Shown piece by piece: positions 34,901 to 47,001 of a stretch of 64,000 nt of DNA. Each line of letters starts with the position of its first letter. The first letter of the stretch is position 1. The notes beneath the pieces are model-generated. The model ran no database searches, was not told the DNA's origin, and was given only the letters and a program-made list of their open reading frames with translations. The position numbers and the translations under genes were made by a program. The DNA comes from Streptomyces dysideae. Lineage in GTDB: Bacteria > Actinomycetota > Actinomycetes > Streptomycetales > Streptomycetaceae. The stretch is from contig NZ_KQ949077.1 of assembly GCF_001514305.1 (NCBI RefSeq), positions 72,641 to 136,640 of the forward strand, given 5' to 3'.

Positions 34901-35647
34901 CTACCCCGCCTTCGCCGCCCGCATGGCCGCCCCCACGATCCCCGCGTTGTTCTGCAGCTGTGCCGGGACGATCTCCGCCTTGATGCCCTCGATGTGGGGC
35001 AGGAACTTCTGGGATTTCCGGCTGACGCCGCCGCCGATGATGAACAGTTCCGGGGAGAACAGCATCTCGACGTGGGCGAGGTACTTCTGGACGCGGTGGG
35101 CCCAGTGCTCCCAGCTGAGGTCCTCGTCCTCCCTGGCCTTGCTGGACGCCCGCTTCTCCGCGTCGTGGCCGTGCAGTTCCAGATGCCCCAGCTCGGTGTT
35201 CGGGACGAGGACGCCGTCGACGAAGACCGCGCTGCCGATGCCCGTACCGAAGGTGAGGAGGATCACCGGGCCGCGGCGGTCGCGGCCCGCGCCGAAGGAC
35301 ATCTCGGCGACGCCCGCCGCGTCCGCGTCGTTGAGCACCGTCACCGGGAGGCCGCCGAGCCGCTCGCCGAACAACGCGCGCGCGTCCATGTCGATCCATG
35401 CCTTGTCGACGTTCGCCGCGGTGCGGATCGTGGCGCCGCCGGTGACCACCCCCGGGAAGGTCAGCCCGACCGGCCCCGTCCAGCCGAAGTGTTCGACGAC
35501 CTGCTTGACGCCGTCGGCCACCGCGTCCGGCGTCGCCGGCTGCGGAGTGAGCACTTTGCAGCGCTCCTCCGCCAGGTCGCCCCTGTCCAGGTCCACGGGA
35601 GCGCCCTTGATCCCGGATCCACCGATGTCCACGCCGAAGATGTGCAT
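34901..35647 (-). CDS. ppgK: polyphosphate glucokinase
   Basis: 248 aa ROK-family sugar kinase that phosphorylates glucose with polyphosphate (or ATP) in the cytoplasm. [19 protein letters not shown] (5-23) is the phosphate-binding motif; [17 protein letters not shown] and [16 protein letters not shown] are the conserved catalytic and sugar-binding segments typical of actinobacterial PpgK. Length matches. It stands alone between a DUF6542 gene and ispH. Confidence 0.93.
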   Translation of the reverse strand: MHIFGVDIGGSGIKGAPVDLDRGDLAEERCKVLTPQPATPDAVADGVKQVVEHFGWTGPVGLTFPGVVTGGATIRTAANVDKAWIDMDARALFGERLGGLPVTVLNDADAAGVAEMSFGAGRDRRGPVILLTFGTGIGSAVFVDGVLVPNTELGHLELHGHDAEKRASSKAREDEDLSWEHWAHRVQKYLAHVEMLFSPELFIIGGGVSRKSQKFLPHIEGIKAEIVPAQLQNNAGIVGAAMRAAKAG

Positions 35648-35676
35648 GGCCCTACGTTACGACGGACGACTGACGG

Positions 35677-36693
35677 TCACTCTGCGGAGGTGCCCCCGGC
35701 GTTCGCGCCCGTGCGCTCGGCGATCAGCGCCGCCGCCTCTTCGCGCAGGTCGCGGCGGAGCTCCTTCGGCAGGGAGAACGTGATGGACTCCTCGGCCGCC
35801 CTGACCAGCTCGACGTCGCCGTAGCCGCGCTCGGCGAGCCACTCCAGGACCTCCTCGACAAGCACCTCCGGGACGGAGGCGCCGGAGGTGACGCCCACCG
35901 TCGTCACGCCCTCCAGCCAGGCCTCGTCGATCTCGCTCGCGAAGTCCACGAGGTACGCCTCGCGGGAGCCGGCGAGCTTGGCGACCTCGACGAGCCGCTT
36001 GGAGTTGGAGGAGTTGCGGGAGCCGACCACGATGACCAGCTCGGACTCGGCGCCCATCTGCTTCACCGCGAGCTGACGGTTCTGCGTGGCGTAGCAGATG
36101 TCGTCGCTCGGCGGGGAGATGAGCTGCGGGAACTTGTCCTTGAGCGCGTCGACGGTCTCCATGGTCTCGTCGACGGAGAGGGTGGTCTGGGAGAGCCAGA
36201 CCACCTTCGACTCGTCGCGGACCTCGATCTTGGCGACGTCTTCCGGGCCGTCGACGAGCTGGATGTGGTCGGGGGCCTCGCCGGAGGTGCCGATGACCTC
36301 CTCGTGGCCCTCGTGGCCGATCAGGAGGATGTCGTAGTCCTCGCCCGCGAACCGGACGGCTTCCTTGTGGACCTTGGTGACGAGCGGGCAGGTCGCGTCG
36401 ATGGTGGCCAGCTGACCGCGCCTGGCCTCTTCGTGGACGGTCGGGGCGACGCCGTGCGCGGAGAACATGACGATGTTCCCCGGCGGGACCTCCTCCGTCT
36501 GCTCGACGAAGATGGCGCCCTTCTTCTCCAGGGTCTGCACGACGTACTTGTTGTGGACGATCTCGTGCCGGACGTAGACCGGGGCTCCGTACTGCTCGAG
36601 GGCTTTCTCGACGGCGATCACGGCGCGGTCCACACCCGCGCAGTAACCACGGGGGGCGGCGAGCAGGACACGGCGGCCAGGCGAAGCAGTCAT
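35677..36693 (-). CDS. ispH: 4-hydroxy-3-methylbut-2-enyl diphosphate reductase
   Basis: 338 aa, last enzyme of the MEP isoprenoid pathway; it reduces HMBPP to IPP and DMAPP with a 4Fe-4S cluster. The three cluster cysteines lie in [24 protein letters not shown] and the later [20 protein letters not shown] region; [17 protein letters not shown] and TSGASVPE are family motifs. The start is taken at ATG 36693 (MTASPGRR) rather than three codons upstream. It diverges from xseA. Confidence 0.95.
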   Translation of the reverse strand: MTASPGRRVLLAAPRGYCAGVDRAVIAVEKALEQYGAPVYVRHEIVHNKYVVQTLEKKGAIFVEQTEEVPPGNIVMFSAHGVAPTVHEEARRGQLATIDATCPLVTKVHKEAVRFAGEDYDILLIGHEGHEEVIGTSGEAPDHIQLVDGPEDVAKIEVRDESKVVWLSQTTLSVDETMETVDALKDKFPQLISPPSDDICYATQNRQLAVKQMGAESELVIVVGSRNSSNSKRLVEVAKLAGSREAYLVDFASEIDEAWLEGVTTVGVTSGASVPEVLVEEVLEWLAERGYGDVELVRAAEESITFSLPKELRRDLREEAAALIAERTGANAGGTSAE

Positions 36694-36782
36694 GCACCCC
36701 ATCGTAAGGCCGCGTTCGGCGGGCCGGAGATCGCGTGGGTGACGGTCGGCCGGATGTCGGTGGGGGCCGTTACGCTCGCGGC

Positions 36783-37991
36783 ATGGCTGTGAACTCGTCG
36801 CCCGAAACTCCCCTGCCCGTCGGTGAGGTGTCGCGGCTCATCGGGGGGTGGATCGACCGGCTCGGTGCCGTGTGGGTGGAGGGGCAGATCACACAGCTGT
36901 CGCGGCGGCCCGGCGCGGGGGTCGTGTTTCTGACGTTGCGTGATCCGTCGTACGACATCTCCGTGAGCGTCACCTGCTATCGCCAGGTGTTCGACGCGGT
37001 CGCCGACATCGTCACCGAGGGCGCCCGGGTCGTCGTACTCGCCAAACCCGAGTGGTACGCCCCGCGCGGACAGCTGTCGCTGCGGGCCGCCGAGATAAAG
37101 CCCGTGGGGGTCGGTGAACTGCTCGCCCGGCTTGAGCAGTTGAAGAAGGCCCTCGCCGGGGAAGGGCTCTTCGCTCCCCAGCGGAAGAAGGCCCTGCCCT
37201 TCCTGCCCCAGCTCGTCGGGCTGGTCTGCGGGCGCGCCTCCGCCGCGGAGCGGGACGTCCTGGAGAACGCCCGGCACCGCTGGCCGGCCGTCCGCTTCGA
37301 GGTGCGCAACGTCGCCGTGCAGGGCGTCCACGCCGTGCCGCAGGTCGTGCAGGCGGTGAAGGAGCTCGACGCCATCGACGACGTGGACGTGATCATCGTC
37401 GCGCGCGGGGGCGGCAGCGTGGAGGACCTCCTGCCCTTCTCCGACGAGCAGCTCGTACGCGCCGTCGCCGCCTGCCGTACGCCCGTCGTGTCCGCCATCG
37501 GACACGAGCCCGACACCCCTCTCCTCGACTACGTCGCCGATCTGCGCGCCTCCACCCCCACCGACGCAGCCAAGAAGGTCGTACCGGACGTGGGCGAGGA
37601 GTACGAGCGCGTGCGGCTGCTGCGCGACCGGGCCCGGCGGTGTGTGCACGCGATCGTGGACCGGGAGGAGCGGGGGCTCGCGCAGGCCCTGTCCCGGCCG
37701 TCGATAGAGGATCCGCACCGGATGATCGACGAGCGCGCCGACCATGTCGCCGCGCTCCTCGACCGGGGGCGGCGCACCCTCGGGCACCTCCTGGACCGCG
37801 CCGACTCCGAGCTGACGCACACGCACGCGCGCGTGGTGGGCCTCTCCCCGGCGGCGACCCTGAAGCGGGGGTACGCCGTGCTGCAGAAGGCCGACGGGCA
37901 CGTGGTCCGCGATCCGGGCGAGGTCACGGCCGACGAGGCGCTGCGCGCGCGAGTCGCCGAGGGCGAGTTCTCCGTACGAGTCGATACATAG
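36783..37991 (+). CDS. xseA: exodeoxyribonuclease VII large subunit
   Basis: 402 aa from ATG 36783. The N-terminal OB fold ([29 protein letters not shown]) is followed by the catalytic domain with [19 protein letters not shown] and [25 protein letters not shown], then a long helical region for XseB binding. Degrades single-stranded DNA. The small subunit follows nine bases later. Confidence 0.95.
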   Translation: MAVNSSPETPLPVGEVSRLIGGWIDRLGAVWVEGQITQLSRRPGAGVVFLTLRDPSYDISVSVTCYRQVFDAVADIVTEGARVVVLAKPEWYAPRGQLSLRAAEIKPVGVGELLARLEQLKKALAGEGLFAPQRKKALPFLPQLVGLVCGRASAAERDVLENARHRWPAVRFEVRNVAVQGVHAVPQVVQAVKELDAIDDVDVIIVARGGGSVEDLLPFSDEQLVRAVAACRTPVVSAIGHEPDTPLLDYVADLRASTPTDAAKKVVPDVGEEYERVRLLRDRARRCVHAIVDREERGLAQALSRPSIEDPHRMIDERADHVAALLDRGRRTLGHLLDRADSELTHTHARVVGLSPAATLKRGYAVLQKADGHVVRDPGEVTADEALRARVAEGEFSVRVDT

Positions 37992-38000
37992 GGTGGGCGA

Positions 38001-38240
38001 ATGACCGGCAAGGTGGACGAGGCGCTCGGGTACGAGCAGGCGCGGGACGAGTTGATCGAGGTCGTGCGGCGGCTGGAGGCGGGCGGTACGACGCTGGAGG
38101 AGTCCCTCGCGCTCTGGGAGCGGGGCGAGGAGCTGGCCAAGGTGTGCCGGCGTTGGCTGGACGGGGCCCGGGCCCGGCTGGACGCGGCCCTGGCCGAGGA
38201 GGAAGCGGCCGAGGCGGAGGAAGAGGGCGGCACGTCCTAG
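38001..38240 (+). CDS. xseB: exodeoxyribonuclease VII small subunit
   Basis: 79 aa, the normal size. [53 protein letters not shown] is the whole two-helix domain. It binds XseA; the acidic tail is typical. Directly downstream of xseA. Confidence 0.95.
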   Translation: MTGKVDEALGYEQARDELIEVVRRLEAGGTTLEESLALWERGEELAKVCRRWLDGARARLDAALAEEEAAEAEEEGGTS

Positions 38241-38369
38241 TCAGGTGTGAAGCGGATCACCTACCTTCCCCATTTGTTGAAGGTTGAACTTGTCTCGCGT
38301 ACCGTCGGTTCCGTCAACCGGTCCCCGGTCCGTTTCCCGGCCCGACGCACATCCCGAGAAGGTTCACGC

Positions 38370-38960
38370 ATGTCTCTCGTTCTTGACTCCGCCGCCCAGG
38401 ACCTGCTGTTCCGTGAGGCCCGCACCGCGAACACCTTCACCGACGAGCCGGTGACCGACGAGCAGATCCAGGCGATCTACGACCTGGTCAAGTACGGCCC
38501 GACCGCCTTCAACCAGACCCCGCTGCGCATCACGCTGGTCCGCTCCGCCGAGGCCCGCGAGCGCCTGGTGAAGCACATGGCCGAGGGCAACCAGCCCAAG
38601 ACCGCCACCGCCCCGCTGGTCGCGATCCTCTCCGCGGACAACGAGTTCCACGAGGAGCTGCCGGAGCTCTTCCCGCACTTCCCGCAGGCCAAGGACCTCT
38701 TCTTCGCCGAGCGCTCCGCCCGTGAGGGTGCCGCCACGCTGAACGCCGCCCTGCAGGCCGCGTACTTCATCATCGGCGTCCGCGCCGCCGGCCTCGCCGC
38801 CGGTCCGATGACCGGTCTCGACTTCGCGGGCGTCCAGAAGGAGTTCCTGGACGGCGACCACACCCCGCTGATGGTGATGAACATCGGCAAGCCGGGCGAG
38901 GACGCCTGGTTCCCGCGCTCGCCGCGGCTGACGTACGGCGAGGTCATCACCACCGTCTAA
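38370..38960 (+). CDS. nitroreductase-family oxidoreductase (RutE/malonic semialdehyde reductase type)
   Basis: 196 aa from ATG 38370. FMN-binding and fold signatures of the nitroreductase family: RTANTFTDEPVTDEQIQAIYDLVKYGPTAFNQTPLRI at the N-terminus and AAYFIIGVRAAGLAAGPMTGLDFAG in the C-terminal half. It is closest in pattern to the RutE/HadB group that reduces malonic semialdehyde or quinones with NAD(P)H. Substrate not determinable here. Followed by a strong palindromic terminator. Confidence 0.85.
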   Translation: MSLVLDSAAQDLLFREARTANTFTDEPVTDEQIQAIYDLVKYGPTAFNQTPLRITLVRSAEARERLVKHMAEGNQPKTATAPLVAILSADNEFHEELPELFPHFPQAKDLFFAERSAREGAATLNAALQAAYFIIGVRAAGLAAGPMTGLDFAGVQKEFLDGDHTPLMVMNIGKPGEDAWFPRSPRLTYGEVITTV

Positions 38961-38973
38961 CAACCAGTAGTGA

Positions 38974-39017
38974 CATGAGGAGGCCCCCGGCGGTGCACCG
39001 CCGGGGGCCTCCTCATG
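38974..39017. terminator. perfect 44-bp palindromic terminator
   Basis: CATGAGGAGGCCCCCGGCGG, then TGCA, then the exact complement, forming a very strong hairpin between the nitroreductase gene and the convergent DUF4245 gene. Confidence 0.85.
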
Positions 39018-39028
39018 CGCTCCCGCGC

Positions 39029-39550
39029 TCACTCCGTCTTCAGCGCTCGCGCCATCTCCGTGAGCTGCTCCAGCGAGCCCGTGCCCGCCACCACCGTGGT
39101 CGAGTCCTTCTCCGTGAGGACCAGCGCGTCGTAGCGGCCGCCGGTGTAGCGGGTCCACGTCCGGTCACCGATCTGCCGGGTGGTCTTCGACTCCTCGCCG
39201 CCCTGCGTGGCTTCCTCGATGAACGCCGACGGCTTCTGGGTCGACTGCTCGACCTGTACGTAATCCCCGTCGGGGGCGTGGAAGCCGAGGTGCCAGGCGT
39301 CGAACTGGTCGCCCTGGAAGCGGACGGAGGTGGCCTTCCAGGTGTCGGGCAGCCCCTCGGGGGCGGCCACCGGGTAGGACGCCGCCCGGCGTGCCGTGAG
39401 CAGCTCGACGCGATAGTCGACCCGCCTGACATCGGGCTCGGAGTCGTCGTGCGGGACGAAGACGTATATGACTCCCGCCGCGAGACTGATCAGGCCCAGG
39501 GAGAGCACCATGTCCCGGACCGTCTTCTGCTTGCCGTTCGAACCTGCCAC
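39029..39550 (-). CDS. DUF4245 membrane-anchored protein
   Basis: 173 aa. A short basic N-terminus, one membrane helix (about 13-31) and an extracytoplasmic domain with [42 protein letters not shown], the conserved core of DUF4245. Function unknown; in actinomycetes it is regularly next to glpX, as here, where the two diverge. Confidence 0.88.
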   Translation of the reverse strand: MAGSNGKQKTVRDMVLSLGLISLAAGVIYVFVPHDDSEPDVRRVDYRVELLTARRAASYPVAAPEGLPDTWKATSVRFQGDQFDAWHLGFHAPDGDYVQVEQSTQKPSAFIEEATQGGEESKTTRQIGDRTWTRYTGGRYDALVLTEKDSTTVVAGTGSLEQLTEMARALKTE

Positions 39551-39675
39551 GCCCCCTATCGTCGCAGGTGCCCGGCGCGCTCATCCGTGGGGTCCCCTGC
39601 TCATTTTGTCTGCCTGACGATAGAGTCGGGCCAACACCCTCATCCGGCCGTCGTCGTACAGAAAGGTGCGCTCCG

Positions 39676-40710
39676 ATGACCGAGCATCATCATTTGCCGT
39701 CCGAGCTTGAAGTCCCCAGCGAAGCCCCCGACCGCAACCTCGCCCTGGAACTCGTCCGGGTCACCGAAGCCGCCGCGATGGCTGCGGGCCGCTGGGTGGG
39801 GCGCGGCGACAAGAACGGCGCCGACGGTGCCGCGGTGCGTGCCATGCGGACCCTCGTCCACACCGTGTCGATGAACGGCGTCGTCGTCATCGGTGAGGGC
39901 GAGAAGGACGAGGCGCCGATGCTCTTCAACGGGGAGCGGGTCGGTGACGGGACCGGGCCCGAGTGCGACATCGCCGTCGATCCGATCGACGGGACCACCC
40001 TGACCGCGAAGGGCATGCCGAACGCGATCGCCGTCCTTGCGGCCGCGGACCGGGGGTCGATGTTCGACCCGTCCGCCGTGTTCTACATGGACAAGCTCGT
40101 GACCGGCCCCGAGGCCGCCGACTTCGTGGACATCAACGCGCCCGTGGCGGTCAACATCCGCCGGGTCGCCAAGGCGAAGCGGTCCACGCCGGAGGACGTC
40201 ACGGTCGTGATCCTCGACCGTCCTCGGCACGAGGGCATCATCGAGGAGATCCGGGAGACCGGTGCGCGCATCAAGCTGATCTCCGACGGTGACGTCGCCG
40301 GCTCGATCCTGGCGCTGCGTGAGGGCACCGGTATCGATCTGCTGCTCGGCGTCGGCGGCACTCCCGAGGGCATCATCTCGGCCTGTGCCGTGAAGTGTCT
40401 GGGCGGCACGATCCAGGGCAAGCTGTGGCCGAAGGACGACGAGGAGAGGCAGCGGGCGATCGATGCGGGGCACGATCTCGACCGTGTGCTGACCACCGAC
40501 GACCTCGTCTCCGGCGACAATGTCTTCTTCGTCGCTACGGGGATCACCGACGGTGAGTTGATGCGGGGGGTGCGGTATCGGTCGGAGACCGCTACGACCG
40601 ACTCGATCGTGATGCGGTCGAAGTCCGGGACGGTTCGGCGGATCGACTCCGAGCATCGGCTCAGCAAGCTGCGGGCGTACAGCGCGATTGACTTCGATCG
40701 GGCGAAGTAG
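39676..40710 (+). CDS. glpX: class II fructose-1,6-bisphosphatase
   Basis: 344 aa from ATG 39676, behind AGAAAGG. Gluconeogenic enzyme removing the 1-phosphate from fructose-1,6-bisphosphate. The Mg-binding motifs are [15 protein letters not shown] and [45 protein letters not shown] is a further family signature. The upstream frame to 39568 is not used. Confidence 0.95.
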   Translation: MTEHHHLPSELEVPSEAPDRNLALELVRVTEAAAMAAGRWVGRGDKNGADGAAVRAMRTLVHTVSMNGVVVIGEGEKDEAPMLFNGERVGDGTGPECDIAVDPIDGTTLTAKGMPNAIAVLAAADRGSMFDPSAVFYMDKLVTGPEAADFVDINAPVAVNIRRVAKAKRSTPEDVTVVILDRPRHEGIIEEIRETGARIKLISDGDVAGSILALREGTGIDLLLGVGGTPEGIISACAVKCLGGTIQGKLWPKDDEERQRAIDAGHDLDRVLTTDDLVSGDNVFFVATGITDGELMRGVRYRSETATTDSIVMRSKSGTVRRIDSEHRLSKLRAYSAIDFDRAK

Positions 40711-40736
40711 CGCCCCGCGCCCCTAAAAGGCCAGAC

Positions 40737-40766
40737 AGGGCGCCCCCGGTGCGGTGGGGGCGCCCT
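40737..40766. terminator. bidirectional hairpin terminator
   Basis: AGGGCGCCCCC / GGGGGCGCCCT, an 11-bp perfect stem with an 8-base loop, between glpX and the convergent WhiB gene. Confidence 0.8.
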
Positions 40767-40781
40767 CTGGCGTATGTCGGC

Positions 40782-41162
40782 CTAGCCCGCTGCCGCTATG
40801 CGGCCGCCCGTGGCCCTCGCTGCCTTCTTCAGCTCCATGTCGCGGCGCCTGCGCCTCGCCAGGACCACTCGGCGTTCCGCGGCGGTGAGGCCGCCCCAGA
40901 CGCCGTAGGGCTCGGGTTGGAGTAGTGCGTGTTCTCGGCACTCGACCATGACGGGACAGCGTGCGCAGACCCGCTTGGCGGCCTCCTCGCGGGACAGTCG
41001 GGCGGCGGTGGGCTCTTTCGAGGGGGCGAAGAACAGGCTGGCCTCGTCGCGCCGGCACACGGCCTCGGTGTGCCAAGGCGCTTCTTGGTCCCTGTCTCGC
41101 ACTGGCACCCGCTGGGCCGGAACGGCAGCTACCTGCAGGGACGAATGCGGCGGTTGCAGCAC
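40782..41162 (-). CDS. WhiB-family iron-sulfur transcription factor
   Basis: 126 aa. Four cysteines (36, 66, 69 and 75; C-x29-C-x2-C-x5-C) bind a 4Fe-4S cluster; GVWGG (87-91) is the family turn that contacts the principal sigma factor, and the basic RRRRRDMELKKAAR tail binds DNA. The longer frame upstream to 41208 is in another frame. The glpX neighbourhood suggests the WblI type of Streptomyces, but I have not verified this, so no symbol is given. Confidence 0.9.
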   Translation of the reverse strand: MLQPPHSSLQVAAVPAQRVPVRDRDQEAPWHTEAVCRRDEASLFFAPSKEPTAARLSREEAAKRVCARCPVMVECREHALLQPEPYGVWGGLTAAERRVVLARRRRRDMELKKAARATGGRIAAAG

Positions 41163-41325
41163 GGTCTACTCCTGACGACGGCTTCGCGAGCGAGAGACGA
41201 TGCAGCAAGGTCTACCCGCTGTACGCGTGCCTATGCAGGCAGTTCCGAACCGCTGGATTTCGGGGGGCCGTGTGCGGTGCCGTGAGCGGAACGGTTCACT
41301 TCGGTTGCGGTCCGATTCGCAACCG

Positions 41326-42051
41326 TCAACGGTCCAGATGTTTGCGCAAACTCCTGTCGACCTTGTGCTGAACCCGATCGAGGATGTCCGCCACGAGGCT
41401 GCCCCGCTTCGGTCGGCCCTCGACACTGCCCAGGACGGCCCACCCGTCGACGTACACCACGGGAGCGTCCGTCTCGGCCGCGTCGAGCGAGTCCACGTCG
41501 AAGTCGCCCAGGACGCCGCCGCCGGTGCCGCGCAGCGAGACGTTCTCCGGGACGCGGACCTCGACGCTGCCGAAGACCGAGATCGCCTTGATGACGACCT
41601 GGCGGTACTCGAAGAGCGCCTCGCTGAGATCTATCTCGACGCTGCCGAAGATCGCGTACGCGTGGATGCGGCGGCCCGCCCGGAAGCGGCCCTTGCGGGT
41701 GGCGGCACTGAAGACCGCCACCACGTTGTCGTCCGGGTTGTGCGGGATCGCGTCCGTGGGGCGGCTGGGCGCCGGGGAGGCGTACGCGCGCGTGGCGTGC
41801 TCCTGGTGGGCGGCGGGCAAGTCACGTATGAAGACGTCCAGTTCGCCGACCGTCTTGGCGCTCAGCACGCCCTCGACGCGCTCGGAGTGCTCCTCCGCGG
41901 TCAGGCGGCCCTCGGCCAGGGCCTCGCGCAGGATGTCCGCGATGCGGTCACGGTCGGCGTCCGAGGCGCGCAGTTCGGAAACGCGCGGTGCCACGCGCGG
42001 TGCCGCGTCCGACGCCGTGTCCGACTGCTGTGCGTGCTTCTGAAGGTCCAC
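41326..42051 (-). CDS. DUF1707-domain protein with LiaF-like C-terminus
   Basis: About 241 aa; GTG at 42051 (MDLQKH) is preferred, an ATG seven codons upstream is also possible. ELRASDADRDRIADILREALAEGRLTAEEHSERVEGVLSAKTVGELDVFIRDLP is a complete DUF1707 domain. After a linker, the C-terminal beta-rich part (AIFGSVEIDLSEALFE, AISVFGSVEVRVPENV, VDGWAVLGSVEGR) resembles the cell-wall-active antibiotic response domain of LiaF/DUF2154. It has no membrane helix. Role unknown, possibly envelope-stress regulation. Confidence 0.82.
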   Translation of the reverse strand: MDLQKHAQQSDTASDAAPRVAPRVSELRASDADRDRIADILREALAEGRLTAEEHSERVEGVLSAKTVGELDVFIRDLPAAHQEHATRAYASPAPSRPTDAIPHNPDDNVVAVFSAATRKGRFRAGRRIHAYAIFGSVEIDLSEALFEYRQVVIKAISVFGSVEVRVPENVSLRGTGGGVLGDFDVDSLDAAETDAPVVYVDGWAVLGSVEGRPKRGSLVADILDRVQHKVDRSLRKHLDR

Positions 42052-42207
42052 GGCAGCAGCGTACCGAAACACGATAGATCGCGATAGTCCCAGCAGTTGT
42101 CGAACTGAGCCTTACCTCACAGGCTCGCCGCCGGTGGCAGGTTCTACGCTGGTGGGCGCCGCCAATGGAGGCCGGCCGCGCTGTCTGTCGAGTGAGGAAT
42201 GGGCGAC

Positions 42208-43899
<1,692 letters not shown>

Positions 43900-44353
43900 A
43901 GGGGCTCCGCCCCCTGGACCCCCGGCCTATGCCCACCCACAGCCCGTTTACGGTCGGGAAAGAGGTTCACCTCGCCTCGCGACTCGGTCGCGAAAGGTGG
44001 CCCGTGGCAGCGTGTTCAGCGGCTGACGCGGAACTCCAGCTTCTGGTAATCCGGGTCTTCCAAGTTGAGCGGTGCGCGGACGCCGGGCGCCACTGGTAAG
44101 CCGCGAGGATGTGACAGTTTCCGCGGGAGTGTCACATCCCCGGCTTACGAGGGCCCTGCGGGCGGACGTCGACCAACAGGGGCGCACCGCTCAAGTTCGA
44201 AGACCCGGTAATCCCCGCCACCGGTCGCGCGGATGTAACCGCGCGCCGCCTCGTAGTCGCCACCGGACCGGTGATGCCTGAGGCAGGGAAGCATGCGCTG
44301 CCTCCTGTGGGGTGGTGGATCTCCCCCCTCTTCCCTACCTCACTCTCCGACGG
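43900..44353. other. gene-free region with a large palindrome
   Basis: 454 bases with no convincing gene. The main content is the nested inverted repeat at 44051-44208. Short ORFs here have no protein-like composition. Confidence 0.6.
44051..44208. repeat. nested 158-bp inverted repeat (MITE-like or structured RNA)
   Basis: Outer 27-bp arms (44051-44077 and 44182-44208; CCGGGTCTTC ... GAAGACCCGG) have two mismatches. Inside, GTAAGCCG/CGGCTTAC (44096-44103 and 44141-44148) and GGATGTGACA/TGTCACATCC (44107-44116 and 44130-44139) form a second stem. Both outer arms are next to GTAATCC. It could be a small non-autonomous mobile element or a large cruciform. Confidence 0.6.
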
Positions 44354-44635
44354 TCACTTCAGGTCCGCCTCCTGGAGGGCGGTGACGAACGAGGTCCAGG
44401 CGGACGGGGCGAAGACGATCGCCGGGCCGTGTGGGGTCTTGGAGTCCCGGACGGGGAGCCCGTGGGGCTGATCGTCGAGGACTTCAAGGCAGTCGCCGTC
44501 GTTGCCGCCGCTGTAAGAGGATTTGCGCCAACCGTCCAGCACTTCGAGGCAGTCGCCTGCGTTCCCTCCGCTGTAAGAAGACTTTCGCCAGCCCTTCAGC
44601 GCGGAGGCATCAGCGATGATGTACTGCTCAGTCAT
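44354..44635 (-). CDS. DUF397 protein with tandemly duplicated core
   Basis: 93 aa. The DUF397 core GWRKSSYSGGNxGDCLEVLD occurs twice back to back (residues 15-34 and 35-54), differing at one residue, followed by the normal PVRDSKTPHGPAIVFAPSAWTSFV. One copy is usual (about 65-75 aa). DUF397 genes pair with the HTH/DUF5753 regulator, as here with an 8-base overlap. These pairs affect development and antibiotic production in Streptomyces. Confidence 0.9.
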   Translation of the reverse strand: MTEQYIIADASALKGWRKSSYSGGNAGDCLEVLDGWRKSSYSGGNDGDCLEVLDDQPHGLPVRDSKTPHGPAIVFAPSAWTSFVTALQEADLK

Positions 44636-45428
44636 GGTGGCCGTATTCCTTCGCGATCGACCGCATCAGGGCCAATGACTCCTTCTGCGACAGGGCGTCT
44701 CCCAGCACGAGATCGTAGGCGGCCTGGATGCGCTCGACCAGAGCCGGTTCGTCGTGCACCGTTCCGGTGAGGAATGCTTCGACGTAGACAGCCGGGGGCT
44801 GGTCCTCGAACCACATCAGCTTGGCCTGGCTTACGAGCAGCGGGTGACAGCCGACGCCGAAAGGCACGACGTGCACCCGGATCCGCTCGTCCTGCACCAG
44901 CCGTACGAGGTGGGTGATCTGTTCCGCCATCACCTTTGGGCCGCCGATCGGCCGCCGCAGCACCGCCTCGTCCAGCAGTACCCAGATCACGGGCATGTTG
45001 GGGTCGTCGAGAATCCGCGCCCGATCGAGCCGGGTGGCAACGTCCTTGGCTCGCTCCTCCTTGCCCACAGGCGGATACGAAGCGTCCCGCAACACGGCAT
45101 CCGCGTACGCCTCGGTCTGGAGAAAGCCGGGCACGAACGACAGCGCGAACTCCCGGATGACGGACGCCTGTTGCTCCAATTCCAGCGCGGCACCGAAATG
45201 CGCCGCCACCGGCCTGCGATCATTCCCCGGCCGAAAACTGCTCAGCGCACCGCCGGTGTTCAGCACCGCGTCCAACCGCCGCGCATCCTCCTTCGACGGC
45301 ACCCGCCGCCCCGCCTCGATATGCGCGATGTGCGTCCGAGACATGATCGCCTCGTCCGCCAACTGCTGCTGCGTCTTACCCGCCGCCTCCCGCTGCTGCC
45401 GAAGCCAGTCGCCGTACGTCGTCCCCAT
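44628..45428 (-). CDS. XRE HTH regulator with DUF5753 domain
   Basis: 266 aa from ATG 45428 (MGTTYGDW). HTH: LRQQREAAGKTQQQLADEAIMSRTHIAHIEAGRRVP (about 8-43). The C-terminal DUF5753 domain includes FVPGFLQTEAYADAVLRDA, VIWVLLDEAVLRRPIGG and VHVVPFGVGCHPLL. Partner of the DUF397 protein whose gene it overlaps. Probably autoregulated from the 115-base gap to fumC. Confidence 0.9.
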   Translation of the reverse strand: MGTTYGDWLRQQREAAGKTQQQLADEAIMSRTHIAHIEAGRRVPSKEDARRLDAVLNTGGALSSFRPGNDRRPVAAHFGAALELEQQASVIREFALSFVPGFLQTEAYADAVLRDASYPPVGKEERAKDVATRLDRARILDDPNMPVIWVLLDEAVLRRPIGGPKVMAEQITHLVRLVQDERIRVHVVPFGVGCHPLLVSQAKLMWFEDQPPAVYVEAFLTGTVHDEPALVERIQAAYDLVLGDALSQKESLALMRSIAKEYGHHD

Positions 45429-45543
45429 GCGCACCCCTTCGTGACACACCACTTACGCACCGCCACTGTCAGTGTGCACAGAACGCCCACCCCACGTGGC
45501 GTAAATCCGGAACATCCCCGGCCCCCCGATCGCTGTACCCGGC

Positions 45544-46929
45544 ATGAGCGACTACCGCATCGAGCACGACTCCATGGGCGAGGTCCGCGTCCCCGTCGAC
45601 GCCAAGTGGCGTGCCCAGACACAGCGTGCCGTCGAGAACTTCCCCGTCTCCGGCCAGCGCATCGAGCGCGCCCATATCGAGGCCCTCGCCCGGATCAAGG
45701 GCGCCGCCGCCAAGGTGAACGCGCGGCTCGGGGTGCTCGACAAGGATGTCGCCGAGGCCGTTCAGGAGGCGGCCGGTGAGGTCGCCGAGGGACGGTGGGA
45801 CGAGCACTTCCCGGTTGACGTCTTCCAGACCGGGTCCGGGACCTCGTCGAACATGAACACCAACGAGGTCATCGCCACCCTCGCGACCGAGCGGCTCGGG
45901 CGGGCCGTGCATCCCAACGACCACGTCAACGCCTCCCAGTCGTCCAACGACGTCTTCCCGTCCTCCATCCACATCGCCGCCACCGCCGCCGTCACTCGCG
46001 ACCTGATCCCGGCCCTGGACCATCTCGCCGGGTCGCTGGAACGGAAGGCCGAGGAGTTCGCCGACGTCGTCAAGTCGGGGCGCACGCATCTCATGGACGC
46101 CACGCCGGTGACGCTGGGCCAGGAGTTCGGGGGCTACGCCGCCCAGATCCGCTACGGCATCGAGCGGCTGTACGCCTCCCTCCCCCGGCTCGCCGAACTG
46201 CCCCTTGGCGGCACCGCCGTGGGCACCGGCATCAACACGCCCCCCGGCTTCTCCGCCGCCGTCATCGAGGAGGTCGCCCGCGCCACCGGGCTGCCGCTCA
46301 CCGAGGCCCGCGACCACTTCGAGGCGCAGGGTGCCCGGGACGGCATCGTCGAGACCAGTGGGCAGCTGCGGACGATCGCGGTCGGGCTGACGAAGATCGC
46401 GAACGACCTGCGCTGGATGTCGTCCGGGCCGCGTACCGGGCTCGCCGAGATCTCGCTCCCCGACCTCCAGCCCGGGTCGTCGATCATGCCGGGCAAGGTC
46501 AACCCCGTCGTCCCGGAGGCCGTGCTCATGGTCGCCGCGCAGGTCGTCGGGAACGACGCAACCGTCGCCACCGCCGGGGCCGCGGGGAACTTCGAGCTCA
46601 ACGTGATGCTTCCGGTCATCGCGAAGAACGTCCTGGAGTCAATCCGGCTGCTCGCCAACGTCTCCCGGCTGCTCGCAGACCGGACCGTCGACGGCATCGT
46701 CGCGCACCGGGAACGCGCCCTCGAATACGCCGAGTCCTCACCCTCCGTGGTCACCCCGCTCAACAAGTACATCGGGTACGAGGAGGCCGCCAAGGTCGCC
46801 AAGAAGGCGCTCGCGGAGCGGAAGACCATCCGCCAAGTCGTCCTGGACAGCGGTTATGTGGAGCGCGGTGACCTCACCGTCGAACAGCTCGACGAGGCTC
46901 TCGATGTCCTGCGGATGACACGTCCGTAA
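45544..46929 (+). CDS. fumC: class II fumarate hydratase
   Basis: 461 aa, iron-independent fumarase. [34 protein letters not shown] and the superfamily signature [17 protein letters not shown] are intact. It converts fumarate and L-malate. It diverges from the DUF5753 regulator and is the second fumarase within 4 kb. Confidence 0.95.
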   Translation: MSDYRIEHDSMGEVRVPVDAKWRAQTQRAVENFPVSGQRIERAHIEALARIKGAAAKVNARLGVLDKDVAEAVQEAAGEVAEGRWDEHFPVDVFQTGSGTSSNMNTNEVIATLATERLGRAVHPNDHVNASQSSNDVFPSSIHIAATAAVTRDLIPALDHLAGSLERKAEEFADVVKSGRTHLMDATPVTLGQEFGGYAAQIRYGIERLYASLPRLAELPLGGTAVGTGINTPPGFSAAVIEEVARATGLPLTEARDHFEAQGARDGIVETSGQLRTIAVGLTKIANDLRWMSSGPRTGLAEISLPDLQPGSSIMPGKVNPVVPEAVLMVAAQVVGNDATVATAGAAGNFELNVMLPVIAKNVLESIRLLANVSRLLADRTVDGIVAHRERALEYAESSPSVVTPLNKYIGYEEAAKVAKKALAERKTIRQVVLDSGYVERGDLTVEQLDEALDVLRMTRP

Positions 46930-47001
46930 CCAGTCGTCGCCCCGGCGAGAACCGCGACGCGCGCCGCAGCGTCGTTTGGCCATGGCACCTAATATCTGGT
47001 C

